A DNA stretch of 64,000 nt. Source: Nymphaea colorata (lineage: Eukaryota; Streptophyta; Magnoliopsida; Nymphaeales; Nymphaeaceae). The DNA lies in the NCBI RefSeq assembly GCF_008831285.2, contig NC_045139.1, positions 23,664,412 to 23,728,411 on the forward strand, given 5' to 3'. Below the pieces are notes generated by a model. It saw nothing but the letters and a program-made list of their open reading frames with translations, was not told the DNA's origin and ran no database searches. Made by a program: the position numbers and the translations under genes. Below, one piece after another: positions 11,708-23,699 of this stretch; within the stretch, counting starts at the first letter, position 1, and each line of letters starts with the position of its first letter.

Positions 11708-12310
11708 AATCCGTGTTTGATAGCATTCGATTTAGATCCAAGGCTGGATTTCAACGTGAGATCTCAAAACCTCAGATTTCAAATCTGAGATGGGGACGAA
11801 ATCTATGCTTTTAAGTTCCAACCCCCTTCCGAGCACGCGAGAAAATGTCTCGGGAAGCAGAAGCACCACCTCAACCGAACACAGATAGAGGGAGAGAAAC
11901 AGACACAAAGAGGGACAGAAGAAAGAGAGAGGAGGAGGAGTATATGAACCAAAAAAATATTGAAAACCTCGGTTTGGTCGAGGGTGTCTTTGATCGGAGT
12001 CTAAAACCTTCCATCGACTAAATCCTCGACGAGGGTTCGAAAAAGAAACCCTCGAATCCTCGTCGAATGTGTTCGCAGAGCACCCTTGTCGAGGTTTCTG
12101 GTCAGAGAACACGAGAGAGAGAGAGAGAGCGGGACTCACCATCCTGCACCGCCATGGCCATGCCTGCCTTCGAGCTCTGTTGAGGACGGGAAGAGAGAGA
12201 AAGAAAGAGCGAATGTCTTCATAGAATCATAATGCAGCAAAAACGAGTTTTAAAAACTTTGGTTTTTAAGATTTGAAGATCTGAAATCCTCGGATCAAAC
12301 ACTACGTAAA
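11708..12310. mobile_element. Candidate miniature element with GTGTTTGAT inverted ends
   Basis: The left end GTGTTTGATAGCATTCG and the right end, read on the minus strand as GTGTTTGATCCGAGGATTTC, share a terminal GTGTTTGAT. Both are followed by repeated 'agatct/gatttcaaatctgaga' motifs. The interior is GC-richer and includes a (GA)n stretch near 12113-12129. No clean target-site duplication is visible, so the boundaries and class are uncertain. The minus-strand 136-codon frame inside has no recognisable domain. Confidence 0.4.
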
Positions 12311-15300
12311 GGCTATAGGTTATGCACCTCAGCCAGGTCATACGCCTACGAAATATTTCTTTTATATACACACACGCACATTCACACTTCACTGCTCAAC
12401 TAGAGCACGTGCTAACCATACTGATCATCAATATTCTTTTGTCAATCTGTTGTGAACCTTTTTTGTGCTTGATGATCAAAAATATTGTTTTTCAACAGAA
12501 AAACTTAAAAAATTGAAAAAGCTACGAAAGATATAAAAGATATTCAGAGAAAAGATTGCAAGATTATGTTATTTTTCCCAACAAAGGTATTGATAAATAT
12601 TCATGAAGTGCTTTCTAAAATACTAACAACTAAATTGTAAAAAAAACTGACGCTTAAAATGTTTACAAAGGCAGGAACTTGGATGGCCGTGGAAGAGGCG
12701 TTCCATAAAGCTTTATCACTGTGGTAGAGGTGGGATTTGCTCGCTATAGGCATCACTGGCTATTCACCCTTTACATTAATCACCGATGAACCGCGACGAG
12801 TCTCGACAAGGATTCAAAGTTTACGTTTGCAGTTTAAAGTTATGAAGTCGTGCGTTCGCCGATTAAAACTCATGACTCACCGGCGATTTCTTGTGGACAG
12901 AGAGCATGGAAGCGAAGTAAATTGCAATTTACCAATGTCGAGGTCGATAAATAGTTAATCGATTTTAAAGACTACCAACAATTTCTTTTTCCAGAAAAAG
13001 ATTGATCAAGTTCTACTTCTTTCCATTGTAATTGACATGAATGCGACAGTACTGCCAATTAATTTTGTTTTCTAACTTGCCCACTAGTCATGACGCAGCA
13101 ATCGAGGAGTTGTCTGACCGATCGAGGTTGACCGGCATTTATATATGCCGATCAATCACGACGGAGCGAGAATAAAGCGTGGGGAGGACGAGTTTGGGTT
13201 GAGGAGCAGAGCAGTGTTTAACTCACTGTAACTCGACAGCTAATTCGTTTCCTCGAGTCACCTGCTAATGCAGAAACCAGCTAAGCTGTCTCTCTTCTTT
13301 TCCAGAAAACAGCTGTCGCTCTGCAATGTCTGCGTCCACGACTGGCGCTGAAATCATGCTCTTCTTCCGCCATTATTGCATCGACTTCAAGCTTCGACGG
13401 TCCACCAGCTGCTGCTGTCCTGTCACAGCAGAACTTGGAGCAGGAAGCAGTCACCAGTCAGTACACAGACCAAAGAAAAGGCAAAGGGTCACCCATATGT
13501 CAACACATTTAGTGACCTGGAAAGTTAAAACAGCCAGTGAAAAGTGGTGTCAGGCACTTATGCGGTCTGGGATTGGAAAAGGGTATCAACTGATTGCTTC
13601 CAATCTTTGACACCAGGAAAGATTTTTTTGAGGATCTTGGATGTGAAAATCTTAGATGTTTGATATGAAATCTTTTGTTTGTAGATTGAAAAAATTTCAA
13701 AAGCAGCTGAACTTTTGGGCAAATATAACAAATAGCTGCTCAACCTTCATTATTAACAAATAAACACCTTAATGTTCTTCTTGATTCTTAAGTTGCCACC
13801 TCTAGATAAAAAACGTGAAATTAGAGGGGTAACTTACAAAATTGCCGTTTTTTGTAAAAATGTTAAAAAGCAAAAGTAAAATAATTGATTGTCCTGCTTG
13901 ACCAGGCCGGAGCTCCACTCATCGAATTCGTGCTTTTCATAGTTTTGTTAATTTTTTCTTAGAGATTTTGCACTGAAAAGGGTAACTTTATAAAATTATT
14001 TTTACATTTTTTCTTATTGAGTTGTAAACTTTGGATATTGATGAGCTCAAAGATCTAAGTCAGAAACTCTTTGCCTCTTAACTTGAGAAACCAAGATTTA
14101 ACGCATAATAGAAACTTTATAGGTCGTTTGGTGAGTGAAACATTTTGTAAACGTTCTATGAACTTGTCTTAAAGATTGAGCCGTATTTTTGGCCACTTAA
14201 TTATAGTGTTTTATAAATATGCTTCAATCGTTGATGTAAATTAATGAAACATGTACAAAGTATTGCACAAGCCAAACGACCACTCAAATCCAAAATTTGT
14301 TAGTGCCATGGATCCTCGAATCTAGGATATAATGGCACTGGATTTCACTGTAGATCGCCGACATTTGTTTGTGCTTTTAAATTTTTATCCCTGACCCGGC
14401 ATGCAAGGGTAAAACATCTAGGGTTGTTAGACCCAAAGTGCAGATTTTTATCTATGGACAAAAGTCGGACCTGTTGAGGTTGTGTATTCGGGTCTCTCCC
14501 TCCATTTTTCATCTCTTACCTCTTCTTCCTCATTAGCAACAGCTACTCTCTCTCTCACTCACACACACACCCCCTCTATGTGTCCAGTGCCCCCTTCCAC
14601 TGCATCTCACCTTCTCATTGCAGAGGGCCAAGATCCCATAGGACAATGAGTTTGTGATCGAGAACCAAGATCCTGTTTGGGGATAATTAGGAATATTTGG
14701 AACTGCTTTTGTGTGTTGGTCTTTAAGATTTGAGGAACACTCAATTTTAAGTACTTTTGATAGTTAAAAAGCATATCTAACGCCTGAATAGTTGCAATAG
14801 TTTAGCATCAATGTATTTCACATAATATAAAGAAACTGATGGCCATGAAACAAACGTTTTGTCTAAATTAACAAGTACCGTTTTCCTTTTTTATAACATT
14901 ATTTCATTCTGGCACCAACCCTTTTGAGATTGAATATTTAATATACAAGTACTTTGGACTGTGAAAATGCAGCCATAGATACAATGATCATTTTCTTAAT
15001 GAAATTGAATACCATAAACTTTCATTTAGTATATTCAATTCACTTTACTTTTACTACATCACTTGCAATTACGGTCAATTCCATCTCTACCTGCCACCAT
15101 ACGACAGTTTTATAAAAGCTTTTTTAAGGGAATAAGAAACTGTGTCACATGGTGGGGTGAGAAAGAGGAGGAGGTTCGGCTCTCACTCGGGTGGTGACTT
15201 CTCTTCCCGCTCATCCAAATAAATATTGAACTCTCTTAAAAGAAGAAGAAGAAGAGTTTAAGAGCCACATGGGATGCTGTACGCACGAGCAATATGGATC

Positions 15301-18300
15301 CGTTTGCTGATATCATAAGTAGGGTTAACTGTCCACCACAGTTAAAAGTAACAAACACAAGGAACTTATCTTAGAAGTATTAAAGACGGGAAGAAATTTC
15401 ACAACAAGACACGGATGCACGGGTAAAATGCTTCCTTTAAAACTGGAATAGATACGACACACTCCTAATTAAAGAATTGAGTCCATTCCCACGTTTTGTG
15501 GGTGTGCTTTGGACGCACTCTGCAGTGTTTGTTAGCCTATACCAGTGAGAATTTCGTCCTTCATGGGTTCTCAAACCCACATCAGCGGAGTTAAAAGTTT
15601 TTAGACTCAGGAGCATTAAATCAATAGAACTTTAAGGCGTTCGATAAAAAAAAAAAGTAGAAGCAGGGTTACAATGCCAAACGGTTTTTTTTTTCACTTT
15701 TTTTGTTTTTTATTTGTTGCAAATTTAATTGTCTTGTGATGTTTGTGTTACTAGTTTCTCACTTTTTTTATTTTCTTCTTATTTTTAGTTTTTAAAAATT
15801 TTTAAAAAATTGACCATATTTTTTTCATATTTTTTCTGTTTTTTTAAGCTTACCGTATTATACCCGAGAAAAACCTTGTCGTTTAAAACTCCAAACGTTA
15901 TTTGTGACTATGGTTCCAACTCAGTAGCTCGACTTGAGCTCGAGCCGATCTGGAACTGAGCAAGATATGAATCGAACAGAGCTCAAGATGGCCGAGCTTG
16001 AGTTCAGCACTGGTACAAGCAAAATATGCACTCATGCATACACACACACATACATGTAAAGAGAAAATGGATGAAACTCTGGATTCCTCCTACCAAACGC
16101 CCTGTGAGAGAGTATATAGTTTTCTGAACTGAAACAAAGTTCTTAAGCTGTGGACTTAATTGGAGAAGTTTGTCTTCAGAATACCTCCATGCATGTAAGG
16201 CAGAAAAAACAGCTTCGTTGTTGACTTGTTCTACTTTCAAATGCATTCATGCAACATAGCCACACTCACTGTAGAGCTAGAAATTTTGGCTTGAGAAAGC
16301 ACTAATTCAATAATTTTAATGCTTTTAGGGGTGCCTATGTATATAAACAATAAAAACTATCAAATTATTAATGTAAAAATAAACAAATGGATATAATATT
16401 ATTCAAGCTCTTAAAGGAAATCCTGACTAAAAATTAACGTGTAAGGCAGAAAGATGGAGTACAGTACACTTGCTGTCGATTAAAGGCGACATAAGTTCAG
16501 ACGGAAATGTGGAAACTACGGACGTCTGTTCTCTGACCTGTCACTAATTGTAATGGTGAGATGTACCGCAGAAGCCTTCAAGAAAAAAAGAGTTCAACCT
16601 GCCAAGCCATTGGCTTCTTACTCAATCATGTTGTACCTCCTTCCATCCTGGAGTACAAAGAATTATCCTCCAAAAGATACCAAAAATCTTTTCAGAGCAT
16701 ATCCAGGATCTAGATATTGGAAAAATCGTAACAAGAAAAAAAAATTGTCTTGTTATTAAAATTAATTTCGTATTATTTAAAAAAAATTACGATCAATAAA
16801 TACTGTGTTCCTTACGTAGATTGAAATACATTCATGAAACATGGAAATCATGAACTTATTTCCATCGAAATCATGAATTTATCTCTATCTTTTGGACATA
16901 TGCATAGAGCATTGCGTTATTTCCCTATTGTCGAATGCTCTCGTGAGGTGCGAGTCAAGAATGGGTGAATATATCGGTTCATGGCATGTTAGAATCGGTA
17001 ACAAAGAAATAAACAATGATCGAGGCATAAGCAATTCCAAAACAAGAAAATGAAGATTTTTAGTTAAAATGTTGTAAAGATGAACAGGGATAAGCAAAAT
17101 CTCATTGTCTGTTCTATCTCTCCTTCGTAATTATCATTTTTATTCATGTTTTATAAATGGTATCACATGAATAAAATATACAGTTGAATCAAATTGGAGA
17201 AGAAAAGGCCGACATTTTGTTCAAACGTTAATCTTTTAAGAAATCTCATTTAAGAAACCCACTTTTCGTTACTCCTACTTCTTCAGTAATTTTTGTCAAG
17301 TCCACTATTAAATAAGAAAGTACTTCTCTGCAATATGAAAACATCACCAGAAATATGCATTATCATTTATTCCTTCCACTCAAGGGCAGAGCCATGAATC
17401 CAAATAATATATGATGCAACTAAATTTTTTTAATTTTTTTAATGTATTTTTTTTTCAATTGGCTGGGATAGAGCCATGGCTCAGGCGAGACCCCCTCCCT
17501 CCGCCCCTACTTCCACTTAAGTAGAAAGTTAACAATCCAGGAGTCAAAGAAGACCTAACTACTTCTTCCATTCTCCATTTTTCCCTACCTCCATGGTCGT
17601 ATGTATGTTATGTCAGGACTTAAGTGAAGTATGATACACCCCTCAACTTGAGTTTATGAAGCATTGGATTGCTTTATATTTGAAAGCTATGTCTCTGATG
17701 TGGATTCGACGTGACATGCTTTTACTAATATGGTAAAAGGTTCATGATAAAATTTCAAAGTAAGGATCTTAGGTTGGACCTAAAATCCACACTTAAAATT
17801 CTTATTTTATCATTTTACATAGAAAAAAAATTGGACTTAATATTTGAATAGAGAGATAGAGGGATTTGATCTTAAATCCATGGTTTTCAAATCCTCGAGA
17901 TTTTAATCCAGGAGCAATAAAAAACACACCCTTAATGGAGATTCTTTCCGAAGAAATTCTATACTTGTGAGTGTTGGCTTCGTGTTCACTGGTAGGATCT
18001 CCTGTTTCACATTTGCATCCGCGCCATGTTCTTCTGCTTTGAAGATTCCTTCAACGTAAATTTAATTGACCTCAACTTGTTTTGGACCAAAACTTAGGGG
18101 CCAACTTGCTTCCACTTGAAATCAATAGTTTTGGGGCAACTTGGCCCCATTTAGAATTGATAGAACCTGCGCCTCATTAATTTGAACCAGGGCCGAGTTG
18201 ATTGGATCCATTTAAAAATCGTACAGCTCTTGCCCATTCAACGCTGTCTGCCATCCAAATAGTTAAAGATCGAAAGAAAATTTTCAACTTACGATAAGCA

Positions 18301-18370
18301 AGAAGATAATGAGAAGGGTGTGAACGTCATGAGCTTAGATCAAATTTCAACCCTTTCATTCTTTACGGCT
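12311..18370. other. Non-coding, AT-rich sequence
   Basis: About 6 kb without a credible gene on either strand; the longest open frame is 94 codons (13326-13610) and has no recognisable motif. A GA-rich patch lies at 15150-15255, T-rich runs at 15680-15850, and (CA)n at 14558-14570. 17386-17512 (GGCAGAGCCATGAATCC ... CTCCGCCCCTAC) may be a diverged copy of the short GGCTC-ended family. Otherwise I see nothing. Confidence 0.55.
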
Positions 18371-18540
18371 AGGTAGGGGAGGAGCCAGAAATGTTTTTTA
18401 GGGGCCGAACAATAATTTTCGGAATTTTTATATATGCCAAGTTAAAAAATTTCAAAAATATAAGCATAACTTTTCTTCACGTAAATTGTGAGGGAGGGCC
18501 ATGGCCCTCCCCAGCCCCACCTCCTCTCCACCCCTGCTCA
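18371..18540 (+). mobile_element. Short GGCTC-ended repeat, copy 1
   Basis: Begins AGGGGAGGAGCCAGAAAT, contains an A/T-rich body with 'tttttatatatgccaag' and ends in a C-rich stretch (CCCCACCTCCTCTCCACCCC). Its layout matches 24991-25195, 28346-28520, 29361-29535 and 32887-33079: G-rich 'gagccagaaattttt', body with 'atatagaacaagtaaaatttt', then 'ggctccgcccct'. Imperfect complementary ends and a size of 160-205 bp suggest a MITE-like element. Confidence 0.5.
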
Positions 18541-18649
18541 CCGGGCCATTTTTCCATCTACCGACGACCTTTCTTGTCAATTAATGACGATTATTAAAGA
18601 GGTTGATGCATCTTCAACGATAATGCTGAGGGTGTCAAGTTGATGTGGA

Positions 18650-18811
18650 GGCAGGCTGAGCTAAAAATTTTTCATGAGAAGGGCCAAATTAAAATTTTTA
18701 AATTTTGGCACAAATTGTTTTTTCATAATTTTATATAAGACAAGTAAAATTTTTAAAAAAAAATTTTGAGGTGAGGCCAGAGCCTATGCGGCCTTCCTCT
18801 GACTCTGCCCG
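18650..18811 (+). mobile_element. Short GGCTC-ended repeat, copy 2
   Basis: Starts near GGCTGAGCTAAAAATTTTTC, contains 'atataagacaagtaaaatttt' and a 'gaggtgaggccagagcc' block, and ends CTGACTCTGCCC. It is one of at least six family members in the window and lies directly next to another miniature repeat (18812-18990). Confidence 0.55.
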
Positions 18812-18990
18812 TTTAGAGGTAGAGTTAGAAAATTTTAATTAAAAAGCACTAGGTATAAAATCTTAAATTTTTAAGGAGCATCAACATATAAATAAAAAAA
18901 AGACTCAAAATATAATATAAGAAAAAAGAAATTTTTTAGAGTTAGTATGCATAATTGCCCACGTATAATCCACACCTGCTTCTGCCCCTA
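18812..18990 (+). repeat. Miniature repeat related to 1880-2035
   Basis: Shares the order AAATTTTTAAGGAGCATCAA, an A-rich block, a decayed 'cataattgccca' palindrome and CACACCTGCTTCTGCCCC with 1880-2035. Boundaries are approximate. Confidence 0.45.
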
Positions 18991-20319
18991 AGTTGATTTT
19001 AGGGATGAATTTAGATCAAGTGACAATCCCTGAATCAAAAACTCTGAGTTGCGAGTTGCGACACAGCCGGGATTAATGGCGAAACCCATCATGCCATGTT
19101 TCCGGCAACCCCTGCCGGCGATTGATGGCTATTAAACAGGGTGGCCCATCATGCCATATTTCCGGCAACCCCTGCCGGCGATTGATGGTTATTAAACAGG
19201 GTGGTGCTCGCCTATCTAACATAAGGATCTTCCTGCTGCACAAATAAATGGCCTTAAAGAAGTGCCGATGCTCATTCAACGTTGGTGCGTGCTAATAGGG
19301 CGCGCGCCACCCCTTTCCATTAAAATTTGAACTTCTTTTGTCATTTTGCTCGTTTCAACGACGTGAAGCGAATAAATTTAAGTGTGCCTTGATCAGAACA
19401 CAGATGAAAACAATTAAGTGGTTGGATGTGCTAATAAATGTTTCAATGGTGTATTTATTTGTGCCGATTTCGAGCGCATTTAATTGAAAGGTTGAATTTA
19501 AGACTCAAGGTGGCAGAAATTTTAGAGGGCCTGCTATTTTATTAGCTATATTTATAAGTATATACAAAGAAGGCTTCACCATCCAAAACTTACCACAGTG
19601 ACTTTTCCTTAAAATTTTAGCTGGAGTACTACACTGTTGAGTAGTCGATCCATGGAGTACTGTCCTCTTGTAGAAACAGCTATTTGGTAGGTCCAACCAG
19701 TACTCCATGTGTTGTATAAGAGTGGGGAGATTAGAACAGCATACTAAGAGGACATTTGAGACTGTTTGCCACAATTACTTTGTTATTGTTCTACATTATT
19801 TTATAAGTCTGTGTCAATTTTTTAGACAGATTGATTAAACAGTAACAAATCGTTTCTGTTACCAAAATAACCCCTTTGTATAAGTAACCATGTGTTGTTT
19901 GAAGGAAAATGTTTTATAAATGTGTCCATCTTTTGTAACACTGGAAGTTAATATTTAAGAGAGAGAGGATGATTGAAATGGGATTGGTTGAATAGGTAAG
20001 ATCAATTGGCTGGTGGATTCAATCACAAATTTCAGTAGGTCATTTTAGAAAAACCAATTAGATGTGTTTTCATGTCTAAAACTATGAAAATTAAAATAAA
20101 AGGCATGTTTTGAATATATAAATGAATTTTATACCTCAGAAAAGTTAAATAGTAAATGATTAATCTTTTTTAAAAGGTTAAAGTTAAATTATGTATTCAG
20201 AAAATGTCATTTTTAGATGGATTTATGATGCTTCGATTACAAAGATCACAATATTTATACAATAAAAAAAGAGTAACCCGTATGCCCAATGCAAAAATGG
20301 GACACTGCGTCGCCTTAAT

Positions 20320-20323
<4 letters not shown>
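18991..20323. other. Non-coding sequence with one 60-bp tandem duplication
   Basis: Apart from the 60-bp duplication at 19087-19206, no gene or named element is seen. The 89-codon minus-strand frame at 19505-19774 has no recognisable domain. Confidence 0.55.
19087..19206 (+). repeat. Two tandem copies of a 60-bp unit
   Basis: The unit starting CATCATGCCATGTTTCCGGC occurs at 19087 and again at 19147, differing at about two or three positions (for example ATGTTT/ATATTT and GGCTAT/GGTTAT). The high identity points to recent local duplication. Confidence 0.9.

Positions 20324-20373
<50 letters not shown>
20324..20373. repeat. (AT)n microsatellite
   Basis: About 25 uninterrupted AT units. It borders 'ataattggtagaaacaaaat', a phrase that also borders the microsatellite at 30554-30613, so it sits at the edge of a dispersed repeat. 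Confidence 0.95.
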
Positions 20374-20376
<3 letters not shown>

Positions 20377-20740
20377 GGTAGAAACAAAATCATTAGGTCA
20401 AGAACAAAACCATATCGTTTAAATGTGATGCTTAAATTGTTTCTTTTGCAATTTATCTTTACTGGATTAATCTTGATGTGAAGTATACATTAAATTGTTA
20501 TTTTTTTTTACTTTAATAGTGTTTTTATAATAAACAAAAATGAATATCTGCCATAACATCAACATTTAGCAATAAAAAAATCAACATTTTTCATGAAAAT
20601 AACTTGAATCAAAACATGTTTTATATCAAGATATTTTACTTAAAATACCTTTTTAGCAAAAAAAAATTAAGGCTTCAGTTTTTTGTCCCTGACCAATTGG
20701 ACTGGTTTTTACCAATTTGTCTTTATATATATGAAGTCCC
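20374..20740 (-). repeat. Dispersed AT-rich repeat, copy bordering an (AT)n tract
   Basis: Contains 'aacttgaatcaaaacatg' followed by 'ttttatatcaagatatttta' and 'tgtccctgaccaattgg' then 'ttttaccaattt'. The same phrases occur in the two arms of the inverted repeat at 30170-31005. A shorter related piece lies at 26820-26960 ('aatttgaaccaaagcatg'). Confidence 0.55.
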
Positions 20741-22108
20741 TAAAATATGTGAACTGCATACATATAAGGATTATATTAAATGTTTATTAGTGTCCAATCA
20801 AGTTAACTGATGAGTTACAAAGTGACATATGTAAAGCTTGTATTTTTGAAAAATGAACTCAGTAAATTCAATCACTTCAACATCAAGATGCTCAAGTAAC
20901 TCATAATCAGCTTAGAAAAAAAGTGCTCATGTTTTCTTCATTGCAACCGGTTCAACATTCAATTAAAAGTGCTGACACAAGCTCAACTTTTTTCTATGAC
21001 AATTTAAATCAATTGCGCCTCAAGGGATCGCTAGTTGGTCTGAGTGCATGTTGGAAGGCATGTCTTTAATTCGATTTTCATCGGTGATATGCTCCTGCAT
21101 CTTAAGGCGGTGGAGCGCATCATTCAAGTTGAAGGGTGAAACAGCTGTCATTTTTATGACAATGCAGCTTATGGCTTCGGTGGCATGGAGACAGGGATCC
21201 TTCAAACCTACTTCCTGGAAGTAGGGATGAACTTCTCACTAAACTTGGAATTAGGCTTATTAAAAGCTCGGACTAGGGATTCTTCAGACCTACTTCCTAG
21301 TAAGGGACCTACTTCCTAGTAAGGGATGAACTTCTCATTCACGCTTGAATTGAGCTCATTAAAAGCTGGGACTAGGGATCCTTCAGACCTCGACCTCGTT
21401 TCTAAAAGTAAGGATTAACTTCTCACTCACCCTGGAATTGGGCTCATTAAAAGCTGAGTGAACATGTTGCGTGCATCATGAAACGATAGACATACCATTT
21501 TTTATATTTTGAAGCCATTTTTTTAGCTTTGACAATGCTAAGCGCCCACGTTTCCAAGTTTACTTCTTTTCCCAAAAAATATTCAATTTTGAATCTTCTA
21601 TGTTAAAGAGAAGCACCCATGTATTAAATTGACATATTTGGCAGAAATGTAGTCATAAACCACCATGTGACTCTGAATGGTATTATTATCTTTTCCAGAA
21701 GATATCCTTTTTTCACAGTTTCTCGATCAGAAGATCCGTTGACTCATAAACGAAAAAAAGATAGTTAATTACATGAAAGATGGACCATAAACTCAAAGAT
21801 TAACCATTGTAAGAGGAGAATTATATTCCTCATATCAGGAGGATCGGGGTATCGATAAACAGAATGCTTCCAACGTCATTATTTGTCACTAAGGACAAAC
21901 TAATGGAAGGCCTGCATCAAATATTTCATCTCGGTAACAAAATGTTATGTGAATCTATTCCAATATTTACTTCCACATTATGGCAAGAAACGTAATCCTT
22001 GTGAAAAAAATCTTTCAGTGTGCTTTGGTCAGACTTGTACGTTAGTGAAAGTGAAGGGAGCATAGCTGTTTAGACTAGTCTAGTGAAAGTTTGATTCTTT
22101 CTCTCTCT

Positions 22109-22111
<3 letters not shown>
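20741..22111. other. Non-coding sequence with an imperfect tandem repeat
   Basis: No gene recognised. 21195-21467 holds about three tandem units, annotated separately. Confidence 0.55.
21195..21467 (+). repeat. About three imperfect tandem units of 88-99 bp
   Basis: The phrase 'attaaaagct' preceded by 'ttggaatt(a/g)(g)gct' occurs at about 21259, 21358 and 21446; each unit also contains 'gggatgaacttctcac' and 'actagggatcctt'. The middle copy carries a further short duplication of ACCTACTTCCTAGTAAGGG at 21287-21325. Confidence 0.8.

Positions 22112-22173
<62 letters not shown>
22112..22173. repeat. (AT)n microsatellite, about 30 units
   Basis: A pure AT tract preceded by a short CT tract (22099-22111). 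It lies beyond the 3' end of the GASA gene. Confidence 0.95.
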
Positions 22174-22176
<3 letters not shown>

Positions 22177-22249
22177 GCAGAAGGGAGCTTTGAAGAAGAG
22201 AGGAGGAATTAAGCCAACATTTCTCGAAATTCTTCGTGACTAATCTGAT

Positions 22250-22591
22250 TTCACTGTACTAAAAATATGATGCTACAGAACCAATCAAACACATTTTGCA
22301 GAAGCTCGGCCAGAGATGGACCACTTTAAGATATTTTCTCGATCGACTCTCAAAATTCACTGCTACAATGTAGTACGTCGCTAAGAAAAATAACCACAAC
22401 CAGCAAGTACAAACACTAGGAACGACTCGAAAGAGAAGCATACAGTAGGAATGGAAGCGAGATGCAGATGCATCTGATCTCCCATCCACGAGTATGTACA
22501 GCAAGACACTTAGACACAGGAAACGGCGGGAGAAGCAGACTACTGATCAAAGAAGGAAGGAAGGGAAGCATGGAGAAGAAGTGATTTTGGA
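22250..22591 (-). other. Probable 3' UTR of the GASA gene
   Basis: Downstream of the TAG stop on the minus strand comes about 340 bp of T-rich sequence with TTGTACTT and 'tgtttgatt' motifs of the kind found near plant poly(A) sites. The end is a guess; no AATAAA is obvious. Confidence 0.35.
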
Positions 22592-23563
22592 CTAGGGGCA
22601 TTTGGGCTTGTTGTTGCGAGTCTTCTGGTTGGCGTAGCAGGGACATTCCTCGTAGTGGCCGGCGGTGCCGGAGGGGACGCACTTGCACCGATAGCAGCAG
22701 GTGCCGCAAGCTCTGATGCAGAGGTTCGGCCTCGACGACAGGCTGCATCTTGCCTTGCACGCTCCATCACAGTCTGCTCCACAACCCCATGAAAGAAAAA
22801 AATAAGGAAAAAATAAGAGATGATCTCCCAAGAGTACCACAAAAAGGAAATGGCAGATGGAATCACGACGCGGCGCCGGCAACATACCTAACGACGGAGG
22901 AGTCACCGGAGGAGGTTTTTTCACGGGTGGGGGAACGCTTGCTGGCGGCGGCGTGCTCACTGGTGGAGGACTGGTAAACGGCGGCGGCGGCGGTCGCTTG
23001 GGAGTGGTTGACGGGGGAGACGGCATGGATGGCGGAGGCTGGCCTACTGGCTTACTGGCTGGTGGGGGGATCGATGCGGGCGGAGGCGTGGCCACTGGTG
23101 GAGGGAGTACTATAACCGGCGTAGGGAAAGGCACTGGAGGAGCTGTCACGGGGGCAGACGAACCCGACGGCGGGGGTTTGGTGGTCACCGGGGAAGGAAC
23201 GACCACCGGTGGAGCGATGCCGTTCGGCGGAGAAGGCGGGAAGGTCGTAGTGAAGCCAACCGCCTGCCATGATTAAGGAAACAAGCAGGTCACCAACATT
23301 TACTTTAATCGGCGGCGTGTTTAAATGCCGGACAAATTTTAGCCCGAGAAAATCGTCCCGTCCCAAGAGATGGAACAACTTCCTCCGGCGAAAGGAAGTT
23401 CTTTTTCTCTGAATAAATATTTCTCCTGCATTTGCTCACGCAGTGAAGCGCCATGAAAAAGAAAGAAAAAAAAAGTTGAAGGAATATAGACGGTTACCAT
23501 TTGAAGAAGAGGAAGGAGGAAGACGAGAATCCACAATGGCGCGACGCCATTTGAGAGAGCCAT
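22592..23563 (-). CDS. GASA14-like: Proline-rich GASA/snakin-type secreted cysteine-rich protein (3 exons)
   Basis: Inferred coding exons on the minus strand: 23563-23498, 23263-22888 and 22773-22592, with introns of 234 and 114 bp (GTAACC...CAG and GTATGT...CAG). Together they give 207 codons without a stop. Residues 1-22 (MALSNGVAPLWILVFLLPLL...) form a hydrophobic signal peptide. Residues about 30-147 are a low-complexity proline-rich linker with repeated TPPPAS and PPPV motifs. Residues 148-207 form a GASA domain with all 12 cysteines in the family spacing: DCDGACKARC, CIRACGTCC, RCKCVPSG and the C-terminal KCP. GASA proteins are gibberellin-responsive, secreted or cell-wall peptides stabilised by disulfides; some have antimicrobial activity. 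The proline-rich spacer matches the Arabidopsis GASA14 type. The start was chosen because it begins the signal peptide and lies about 95 bp below a TATA box. I see no defect, so this is the only apparently intact gene here. Confidence 0.92.
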
Positions 23564-23656
23564 GGCTCCCGCGGAAATGGAGGACTTCCGCCACTCGAGG
23601 AGTAGAGTGGAAGACAGTCAGAGAATGGCAGGGAGGAAGAAGGCGCATCCCCTCCA

Positions 23657-23662
23657 TTTATA
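23657..23662 (-). promoter_or_regulatory. TATA box of the GASA gene
   Basis: TATAAA on the minus strand in the context GCTTATAAATGG, about 95 bp upstream of the start codon. This would give a 5' UTR of roughly 60-65 nt. Confidence 0.65.
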
Positions 23663-23699
23663 AGCACTCGCGCAGCACCGAATCTATAGTGGTGGGTGG

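Noticed and set aside
22857-23276. 139-codon plus-strand glycine-rich open frame
   Set aside because: It is the antisense of the proline-rich GASA exon (CCN codons read in reverse give GGN). The minus-strand gene has signal peptide, introns and 12 cysteines.
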